A stretch of DNA of 30,399 nucleotides from CAZKUR01 sp964556005 (lineage in GTDB: Bacteria > Bacteroidota > Ignavibacteria > Ignavibacteriales > Ignavibacteriaceae), in contig CAZKUR010000049.1 of NCBI GenBank assembly GCA_964556005.1, forward strand, positions 1 to 30,399. The letters are read 5' to 3'. Under the pieces are notes generated by a model. That model was not told the DNA's origin. It ran no database searches and saw only the letters and a program-made list of their open reading frames with translations. Both the position numbers and the translations under genes were made by a program. The first letter of the stretch is position 1; each line of letters starts with the position of its first letter. Below are positions 24,922 through 30,399 of the stretch, in pieces.

Positions 24922-25278
24922 ATGAATATAGAACAGGTAAGAAATTATTGTCTTGAAAAGAAAGGTGTAACCGAAAGTTTTCCTTTTAATGAGGAATCTT
25001 TAGTCTTTAAAGTGATGAGTAAAATATTTTTAATTGCATCGCTCGATGATATTCCATTGACGATAAATATAAAATGTAACCCGGAGAAAGCCGTCGAACT
25101 CAGGGAAATGTATGATTCCGTTAGACCTGGATATCACATGAATAAAAACCACTGGAATACAGTCGTCTTAGACGGATCGGTACATGTGAAGGAAATATTT
25201 AAATGGATTGATGAATCATATAATCTCGTGAAGGACGGTCTAAAAAAATCCGAAAAAGAAACCATAGCCTGTCTTTAG
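24922..25278 (+). CDS. YjbR/MmcQ family protein
   Basis: A 118-residue YjbR/MmcQ-family protein (CyaY-like fold, DUF419). The pattern is typical: MNIEQVRNYCLEKKGVTESFPF, then a strand pair with KCNPEKAVELREMYDSVRPGYHMNKNHWNTV, then a C-terminal helix IDESYNLVKDGL. The family is often described as DNA-binding, but no biochemical role is well established. The start codon directly follows the protease stop with no gap, so the pair is an operon; the reason for linking a cytoplasmic YjbR protein to an exported protease is not clear. Confidence 0.88.
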   Translation: MNIEQVRNYCLEKKGVTESFPFNEESLVFKVMSKIFLIASLDDIPLTINIKCNPEKAVELREMYDSVRPGYHMNKNHWNTVVLDGSVHVKEIFKWIDESYNLVKDGLKKSEKETIACL

Positions 25279-25458
25279 CCAAATTTATCATAAAAGCAAA
25301 GATTTAACATTTAATATTTGGCAAAAACCGCAAGTATGATTTAAATAATATTATGTATCTTTAGATCATATTATTGTTGAATTAATAATTTAAACGAACT
25401 ATTTTTTCCGGTAGCAATTCAATATTTAAATATCATTCATAAAATCGGAGGCATCAAA

Positions 25459-25818
25459 ATGAAAAAATTATTTTTAGCTTCAACTCTTGTTTTTCTTTTA
25501 GCGTTTACATTTAATGCTTTTGCCCAGCAGGTTGAAAGCGGCTCATTCTCTGCCAGCAGTGCAACTTCACATTATACACTTGATCAAAACAGCGGCGACA
25601 GGGTAGTTACTCTTGAAAAAACATTTGCTACACCGTTTGATAAAATGCCCGTTATAGTTCTTTCGGTAAACCAGATTGATGCACCGAGTTCTTCAAATTT
25701 AAGATATGAAGTTAAAGCTGTTTCCATTTCACGTGACAATTTTACTATCCAGATCAAAACATGGAGCGATAGTAAAATAAACAGCATTGCCGGTACCTGG
25801 TTAGCTATTTCAAAATAA
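25459..25818 (+). CDS. Secreted H-type lectin-like protein
   Basis: A 119-residue exported protein. The signal peptide runs to about residue 22 (FNAFA then QQVESGS). Residues about 50-118 match the H-type lectin domain pattern: KTFATPFDKMPVIVLSVNQID, RYEVKAVSISRDNFTIQIKTWS and a closing IAGTWLAISK. These domains, known from discoidin and snail agglutinin, form small beta-sandwich trimers that bind GalNAc and related sugars. A strong GGAGG lies about nine bases before the ATG, and a terminator follows, so it is a single-gene unit. No sorting domain is present, so it should be periplasmic unless exported by other means. Sugar binding is inference. Confidence 0.8.
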   Translation: MKKLFLASTLVFLLAFTFNAFAQQVESGSFSASSATSHYTLDQNSGDRVVTLEKTFATPFDKMPVIVLSVNQIDAPSSSNLRYEVKAVSISRDNFTIQIKTWSDSKINSIAGTWLAISK

Positions 25819-25837
25819 CCACAGAAAAATTTTCTAA

Positions 25838-25872
25838 AAAAAGGCTGTCTCAAAAGGCAGCCTTTTTATTTT
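25838..25872 (+). terminator. Rho-independent terminator after the lectin gene
   Basis: Arms AAAAAGGCTGTCT (25838-25850) and AGGCAGCCTTTTT (25855-25867) pair over 13 bases with one wobble and a four-base loop, followed by ATTTTT. The A-rich left side lets it also serve the convergent methyltransferase gene. Confidence 0.88.
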
Positions 25873-25918
25873 TAAACATTTATTATTATATGTTCTAAAA
25901 ATGTGGGATGGAACTTAC

Positions 25919-26704
25919 CTACTTTGCTGCCTGTATTGAATAAAGCATCGGTATTTTATTCTCCAGTTCGCGAATTTGATATTTACCTTTTTCAACTTCA
26001 ATTGTATTTTCGAAACAATCGTAAGGAGAATAATTATATTCTTCAAAACTTTCGATGCGAAGTCCGTTTTTTATTAATGCCCCGATTACTTCGCTCAAGT
26101 TGTGATTCCATGAAACTGACATATTGACTATTGCTGCATTTCTATCGGCATAAGTTCCGGTTATTTCTTCAACTATAGCACCTGTATTAAAATAGTCATA
26201 TTCGATTTTTGAAAAATCATAGCTGAACATCCAGATAACCGGATGGAATTCTACCATTATAAATTTTCCGCCGGGCTTTAAGAATCTGCTTACTATTCCT
26301 GCCCATTTATCCAAATCGGGCAGCCAGCCGATAGTTCCATATGATGTAAACACAATATCGAATTCGGAATTTAGTTTTTCTTTCAATTCATAAATATTGC
26401 TAAGAATGAATTCAGTATTTGTTTTTGCTTTTAATGCCAAAGCCGTTGCTTTTTCGATTGCGTTATCTGAAAAATCTACTCCGACCGCCATTGCGCCTAA
26501 TCGTGAAAGCGAAATTGTATCCATTCCGAAATGACATTGCAAGTGAAGAATCGATTTGCCTTTTATATTGCCCAAAAGATCCAGCTCAATTGGGTTCAAC
26601 GAATTTTTCCCGGCGAGAAATGCATCGACATCATAAAACTTTGATTTGAAATGAACATCGGTTTTATCGTTCCAGAGTTTTTGGTTTATTTTAATGTAAT
26701 CCAT
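25919..26704 (-). CDS. Class I SAM-dependent methyltransferase
   Basis: A 261-residue Rossmann-fold methyltransferase. SAM motif I is ILHLQCHFGMDTISLSRLG (about 52-70), followed by the acidic strand end VGVDFSD and the post-motif region DIVFTSYGTIGWLPD and FLKPGGKFIMVEF. The motif I HLQCHFGMD form is characteristic of a bacterial clade of unknown substrate. It follows the other methyltransferase gene after only six bases, so the two are co-transcribed. Substrate is not deducible; the ending IPMLYSIQAAK is typical of the clade. Confidence 0.85.
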   Translation of the reverse strand: MDYIKINQKLWNDKTDVHFKSKFYDVDAFLAGKNSLNPIELDLLGNIKGKSILHLQCHFGMDTISLSRLGAMAVGVDFSDNAIEKATALALKAKTNTEFILSNIYELKEKLNSEFDIVFTSYGTIGWLPDLDKWAGIVSRFLKPGGKFIMVEFHPVIWMFSYDFSKIEYDYFNTGAIVEEITGTYADRNAAIVNMSVSWNHNLSEVIGALIKNGLRIESFEEYNYSPYDCFENTIEVEKGKYQIRELENKIPMLYSIQAAK

Positions 26705-26710
26705 TTTAAG

Positions 26711-27397
26711 TTATTCTTTTTCCAGCACTACCAAAATATTAGTGCGAAATTTTTTTAATGATTGAATGCCAGTTAATTTATGCCAGAATAAAAGCAGTAA
26801 AAAAACAGTCTTCCTTGTAAAGTTTAAATCCGAAATAAACATAATATTTTTTAAATGTAGACCTAACGGATTTCGGCTGTAAAATCCGAAAGTGTTTAAC
26901 TTATGATATGTCGGAAAAATGTCTTCTTCGTTTACTTTAAATATCTTTTTTAGAATTTTACTTTTAAGCGAATAAGGAAAAAATAAACGCGGTAAAAAAA
27001 TTAATGGGCTGAATAAATTTGTAGTTAATATTATTATTTTACCGTTCGTTTTCAGCACTCTCTTCAATTCGGATAAATTTTCTTCGGCATTTTTAAAATG
27101 CTCTACCACAAATCTCAGTGTAATCAAATCTGCAAAATTGGAAGGCAGTGGTAAATTATTAATTTCTGCCATGATGAAGTTATTTTTATTTTTGTTTTCA
27201 ACAACATCGATTCCAATAGCCGTTTTTGCAAGTCCGCCAAATGTATCGACCATAGCATTATCGCCACATCCGCAGTCTATCCAGATTGTTTCAGGATTCA
27301 ATGAATCTTTTACAAGATTATTAAAAACTTCCCATCTGTGTTTGAATGAAGGATCGAGCTTCTTTAAAATATTTTCGGACCAATCTTTATTATTCAT
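26711..27397 (-). CDS. Class I SAM-dependent methyltransferase (type 11-like)
   Basis: A 228-residue methyltransferase with motif I WIDCGCGDNAMVDTF (about 40-54), the acidic strand end IGIDVVEN, an LPLPSNFADLITLRFVVEH segment and ELKRVLKTNGKIIILT, as in ubiquinone/biotin-type (Methyltransf_11) enzymes. The C-terminal third is rich in hydrophobic and basic residues (FSPLIFLPRLFFPYSLKSK, RKTVFLLLLFWHKLTG), suggesting contact with membranes or a lipid/glycan substrate; such forms occur in surface-polysaccharide loci, though no such locus is seen here. First gene of a two-gene unit. Confidence 0.8.
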   Translation of the reverse strand: MNNKDWSENILKKLDPSFKHRWEVFNNLVKDSLNPETIWIDCGCGDNAMVDTFGGLAKTAIGIDVVENKNKNNFIMAEINNLPLPSNFADLITLRFVVEHFKNAEENLSELKRVLKTNGKIIILTTNLFSPLIFLPRLFFPYSLKSKILKKIFKVNEEDIFPTYHKLNTFGFYSRNPLGLHLKNIMFISDLNFTRKTVFLLLLFWHKLTGIQSLKKFRTNILVVLEKE

Positions 27398-27986
27398 ATG
27401 CCTGGTTGGGACTCATTTCATTAAATAGTATTATTCGAGTTCACTGTAATCTTGATATTATAAATCCTCTTTCCGTATTAATGCAATCGAAATAAACGAA
27501 TTAGTATTTTAAAAATTAAAAGTAATAAAACTTAATTTAATTTCGTAAGCTATCGCCTGCGATTTCTTTTAGGGAATTTAATAGAAAAGATATCGAAAAT
27601 TATTATTTCAAAAAATTTAATTAAATCTAAAGTGTAGTCGTTGCAGCACAAATTATGATATCGACATCGAGCTTGTGTGAAAACTGTAGAGCGAAATTTA
27701 TTTCGCTTAAAAAGATTGGAAGATATTTAAAATTTACATTGTGGCTGACCAAAAAGAAGAAAAAAGTCATTGCGAACGAGCCTTCGAGTGAAGTCCGCTT
27801 TGCCCCTCAAAGACGAGGTCTCGCCTATAAGGCGGACGAGATCTTGCTCGCAGAGTCCGCTTGACTCTACGGACTTTTTTGTCAGCCACTACAATTAGAA
27901 ATTTTACACAGTCTCCATCATTATGTGAGTAATCTGTGCTACAATTTTATCTGCAACTTAACGGATGAATTACGGCTAACCTTTTT
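27398..27986. other. 589-base intergenic region holding a MITE/REP-like element
   Basis: AT-rich spacer between the methyltransferase pair and the T9SS-secreted protein gene. Its only clear content is the GC-richer repeat element at 27741-27889. The rest shows no convincing gene, tRNA or terminator; the 27655 plus-strand frame crosses the element and is not considered coding. Confidence 0.5.
27741..27889. repeat. MITE/REP-like element with terminal inverted repeats
   Basis: A 149-base block bounded by GTGGCTGACCAAAAAG (27741-27756) and CTTTTTTGTCAGCCAC (27874-27889), a 16-base inverted repeat with one mismatch. The interior is much GC-richer than its surroundings and holds nested palindromes (AGAGTC with GACTCT; CGCC with GGCG; GTCCGC with GCGGAC). 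The segment GTCATTGCGAACGAG resembles dispersed GTCATTGCGAG-type repeats found in many bacterial genomes. It encodes no transposase, so it would be non-autonomous. Only one copy is in this window, and no clear target duplication was identified. Confidence 0.65.
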
Positions 27987-29552
27987 TCATTTAAGAAGAA
28001 TCATCTTTTTAACCGCATTGTAATTTTTCGAAACAATTCTGTAATAATATATTCCGCTGCTTAAATTTTCCGCGTTGAAGTTTACTTTGTAATTGCCAGC
28101 CGTTTGATGTTCATTAACCAGGGTCCTGACTTCTTCACCTAATGCGTTATAAATTTTCAAAGTGACATTTTCGTTTTTGGGAATTGAATACTGAATAGTT
28201 GTTGACGGATTAAAAGGATTCGGATAATTCTGCAACAATTTATATTCATTGGGTTGTGAATTAATTTCAACGTTAACTATGTTGGATTCATTTTGTGTTC
28301 CGTCAAAATCCACCTGCACAAGTTTGTATGAATAACTTCCTGCTTCAAGATTTTTATCAACAAAAGCATAAAAATTTTTTTCAGTAGTTGTCCCATATCC
28401 ACCAACAAATCCAATCTTTTTCCATTCTTGCAATTTTGTAATCTTAAAATTTTGTAATCTCTCCACCTCAAATCCTTTGTTATTAGTTTCAGTAGCTGTT
28501 TGCCAGCTTAAATTTACGTTACTTTCATCCACGTTTGCAGTAAAAGAAGATAGTTCAACAGGAGTTGGGTTTTCTGTTGTTAGAATAGTCCCAAGAGTTC
28601 CAACAGCCCATCCTTTTGTGCCATTAATGAAATGGACACTTGCCAAAGCATCAAAAGACGGAATATTCTGCTTTACCCAGTTATTTCCTCCATCTGTTGT
28701 ACGATAAATAAGTGCTAAATTATTCCCGCTGCTATAATCATTACCTACTGTCCATCCGTTAAGTTCATCAGTAAAATAGACTCCCGATAGTGCTTCATTC
28801 GTTCCCAAAGGTGTTTCGTTCCAGTTGTTTCCGCCGTCAGTGGTTTTAAATATAACCGAATAGTGTGGTACCCCTTCATATTGACCGGTAACGAAGCCAG
28901 TAGTGCTGTTAGTAAAAACTATATCTTTTAGACCAAAGCTTGATAAATTCTGTTGCACAAACCAATTGCTTCCGCCGTTAGTTGTCTTCATAATTCCTGA
29001 CCCTCCCGCAGCATAACCGGTATTACTATCGATAAAATAAATGCTATGCAGTTCGGTTTCAAACGTCATATAATATTGCAAATTCCAGTTATTCCCGCCG
29101 TTGGTTGTGTTGTAAATGGCTCTGCCGTAGGAGCCTGACAGGTAATCAAAGAAACCACCGGCCGCCCAGCCCCTGTTCTCATCAATAAAAAACAGCTTGT
29201 AAATATCTTCATAGTCTAAATTTTGCTGCAAAGTCCAGGTTTCACCGCCGTTGGTTGTATGAACGACATCGCCGCTATAACCGGCTGCCCATCCGTTCTG
29301 GGGATCCGTAAAAAAGACGGTGTATAATCCATAATTAGCAGGGGTATTTTGTAAACCCCACGTCTGACCGCCGTCGGTTGTATGCAGTATTATCCCGCTC
29401 CATCCCGAAACCCAGCCATTGTTTTCATCAACAAAATAAACCCCGTCTAACGAATAGTTCGTTCCCGAGTTTTGCGCTTGCCAAGTTACTTGTGCTGTGC
29501 ACAGACCTGAAAGAAACAAAAAAAGAAAAGAAAATAACAAAATAGTTTTCAT
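27987..29552 (-). CDS. T9SS-secreted Ycf48/BNR-repeat protein
   Basis: A 521-residue surface or extracellular protein. A signal peptide (about 1-20, ending CTAQ) is followed by about seven repeats of roughly 45 residues with the pattern GWAAG...HTTNGGETW, the Ycf48/BNR beta-propeller signature (residues about 25-330). A linker region with fibronectin-like strands (VELSSFTANVDESNVNLSWQTA) precedes the C-terminal T9SS type A sorting domain, YKLLQNYPNPFNPSTTIQYS to VKKMILLK (about 435-521), which directs passage across the outer membrane and is then removed. In plants and cyanobacteria Ycf48 helps photosystem II assembly; here the propeller is only a fold and the ligand is unknown. Confidence 0.92.
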   Translation of the reverse strand: MKTILLFSFLFLFLSGLCTAQVTWQAQNSGTNYSLDGVYFVDENNGWVSGWSGIILHTTDGGQTWGLQNTPANYGLYTVFFTDPQNGWAAGYSGDVVHTTNGGETWTLQQNLDYEDIYKLFFIDENRGWAAGGFFDYLSGSYGRAIYNTTNGGNNWNLQYYMTFETELHSIYFIDSNTGYAAGGSGIMKTTNGGSNWFVQQNLSSFGLKDIVFTNSTTGFVTGQYEGVPHYSVIFKTTDGGNNWNETPLGTNEALSGVYFTDELNGWTVGNDYSSGNNLALIYRTTDGGNNWVKQNIPSFDALASVHFINGTKGWAVGTLGTILTTENPTPVELSSFTANVDESNVNLSWQTATETNNKGFEVERLQNFKITKLQEWKKIGFVGGYGTTTEKNFYAFVDKNLEAGSYSYKLVQVDFDGTQNESNIVNVEINSQPNEYKLLQNYPNPFNPSTTIQYSIPKNENVTLKIYNALGEEVRTLVNEHQTAGNYKVNFNAENLSSGIYYYRIVSKNYNAVKKMILLK

Positions 29553-29877
29553 TTATTTTTTCCTGTATTGATGAGTAGGATCTTTATAAAATGAATATAA
29601 GTATTAAGTATTGAAATATCATCACAAAAGTATAAACAATTTAAACCGAAATTTTATTGAGGGAATTTTATTATCTCGAAATGAGAACTCTATCCATTAC
29701 TCATATTAATTTAACTGTTGACTGAATTTATGTTAATTGCGTCAGTTAAGTGACGGATTTTATATTAATTTGATCGATAACCCTTTACACAGGAAAGCAG
29801 GGTTGAGTTATTTTGCAAATATTTTAACCATGAAATTTGAAAATCGTATTTTCGATTTTCATGGTTAATTAAATTAA
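29553..29877. other. Intergenic region with a hairpin-forming inverted repeat
   Basis: 325 AT-rich bases upstream of the T9SS protein gene. It carries a strong inverted repeat at 29824-29868: TTAACCATGAAA on the left and TTTCATGGTTAA on the right, with an inner pair AAAATCG and CGATTTT. The hairpin lies directly before the lactonase remnant. A promoter for the minus-strand gene must lie near 29560-29620 but is not resolved. Confidence 0.45.
29824..29868. repeat. Imperfect palindrome (hairpin)
   Basis: Outer arms TTAACCATGAAA and TTTCATGGTTAA and inner arms AAAATCG and CGATTTT, separated by a four-base bulge on the left and a six-base loop. No T run follows on either strand, so it is not a typical terminator. 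It may be the end of a lost element or a deletion joint. Confidence 0.5.
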
Positions 29878-30225
29878 AAACAAAAAAGGAATTTTGTTAT
29901 TACACCCGGAAGCGATAATTATACCGTCCGCGGAGCGGGATTTTCAACAAGCGAAAATATTCTTGTTTGTTCACTGAGATCTTTTGTTGAGGATTATATT
30001 AAAGAACTTTAAGAAAGAAATACCTGCGGAAACATCGCAAGTACAGGCATCGGTTCAAGTACAATCGATATGGCATTGGAGTATAGCTCACTATATATAT
30101 ATGCGCTATGCTTAGGAAAGTATACAATAAGTATATTTAAAATTCATAACCATGATGGAATCCTTACTTCTGTTCCAAAAGTGACCGGTTTGCCGGAGCA
30201 TGCGGCAGGATTGGCGGCATATTAA
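29878..30225 (+). pseudogene. C-terminal remnant of a beta-propeller lactonase-like gene
   Basis: A coding-like frame without a start runs from after a stop at 29875, through a TAA at 30010-30012, to a final TAA at 30223-30225. Before the internal stop it reads TPGSDNYTVRGAGFSTSENI; after it reads GNIASTGIGSSTIDMALEYS, then YTISIFKIHNHDG and VTGLPEHAAGLAAY. This matches the last blades of the seven-bladed propeller (6-phosphogluconolactonase/YVTN-like lactonase) family, where GxSPIDMAL, TISxFxVNxDGSLT and GLPxxAxGLAA recur. The N-terminal two thirds are missing and the frame has one internal stop, so it is a degraded remnant, not a working gene. Confidence 0.6.
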
Positions 30226-30332
30226 TATTTAAATAGTATCCCCAAATAGAGAATTGAAATAGTTGAAACAGAACTATTTACTCAAAATTATAAGGTGGGC
30301 CAATGGTTCGCCTTTCCTCTTAAAAAAATAAT

Positions 30333-30398
30333 TTAATTCCAGTGTCTTTTCTTTACTTGTACCACCGCAATCCCGTAAGATTTCTTCAAAAGCTCAAT
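30333..30398 (-). CDS. Possible C-terminus of a minus-strand gene, cut by the window edge
   Basis: The only open minus-strand frame at the right edge encodes IELLKKSYGIAVVQVKKRHW and one further Asn before a TAA (30333-30335). It continues beyond the window. The 21 visible codons are too few to recognise a family; the frame may also be open by chance. Confidence 0.25.
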   Translation of the reverse strand: MELLKKSYGIAVVQVKKRHWN

Positions 30399-30399
30399 C

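Noticed and set aside
27655..27864. 69-codon plus-strand ORF
   Set aside because: It runs through the GC-richer palindromic element, has no ribosome site and reads like translated repeat DNA.
28277..28707. Frames overlapping the T9SS protein gene on both strands
   Set aside because: Alternate-frame shadows of the repeat protein with no independent support.
29740..29755. Short inverted repeat CGTCA/TGACG
   Set aside because: Five-base arms only, no T run and no gene end to serve.
18709..30225. Reassignment of TAA as a sense codon to explain in-frame stops
   Set aside because: Clearly intact genes (gyrB, DPP IV, recF and others) end at TAA where their families end; the stops lie only in decayed genes.
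1..30399. CRISPR arrays, tRNA or rRNA genes, intact insertion sequences
   Set aside because: I saw no regularly spaced repeats, cloverleaf sequences, rRNA motifs or transposase-like proteins.

Overview
The window looks like a chromosomal segment of a low-GC, Gram-negative member of the Bacteroidota/Chlorobi (FCB) group, most probably an Ignavibacteria-type organism. The evidence is a secreted protein ending in a type IX secretion (T9SS) sorting domain with the NYPNPFNPSTTI signature, a short RpoD of 285 residues without region 1.1, a DUF2723 membrane protein, and AT-rich intergenic DNA. The genus assignment is inference.

Layout. (1) 90-1412, minus: a Leu/Glu/Phe/Val-type amino-acid dehydrogenase. 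(2) 1649-9320, minus: a replication cluster read dnaN, recF, dciA (DUF721), gyrB, mntA, hepT, gyrA. Its order is the classical origin-proximal one except that dnaA is absent and a MntA/HepT nucleotidyltransferase-HEPN toxin-antitoxin pair sits between the two gyrase genes, joined to them by overlaps of 1, 11 and 17 bases. hepT is frameshifted. The 367-base AT-rich gap upstream of dnaN (9321-9687) has DnaA-box-like sites and is a candidate origin. (3) 9688-14837, minus: a membrane-anchored lytic transglycosylase, a DUF2723 GT-C-like membrane protein with a TPR-like tail, and RpoD. (4) 15175-18525, plus: nitroreductase, AlaX-like editing domain, secreted dipeptidyl peptidase IV. (5) 18709-20238, plus: a decayed accessory patch with a secreted-protein gene broken by two in-frame stops, a truncated signal-peptide ORF, one hypothetical protein, and two intact one-helix membrane proteins of 40 and 42 residues. 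(6) 20235-23489, minus: a family B DNA polymerase (Pol II type) with a C-terminal clamp-binding motif, a canonical receiver protein and a degenerate receiver paralogue. (7) 23854-25818, plus: a trypsin-like serine protease lipoprotein, a YjbR/MmcQ protein and a secreted H-type lectin-like protein. (8) 25919-29552, minus: two SAM methyltransferases, a GC-richer 149-bp MITE/REP-like element, and a T9SS-secreted Ycf48/BNR-repeat protein. (9) 29878-30399: the C-terminal remnant of a beta-propeller lactonase-like gene with an in-frame stop, and the edge of a possible minus-strand gene.

The replication genes form a functional unit: the sliding clamp (DnaN), gap repair (RecF), helicase recruitment (DciA) and supercoiling (GyrAB). 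The Pol II-type polymerase carries the motif expected to dock on that clamp. The most unusual arrangement is the MntA/HepT pair embedded between gyrB and gyrA with the toxin broken and the antitoxin intact. No rRNA, tRNA, CRISPR array or intact transposase was seen.
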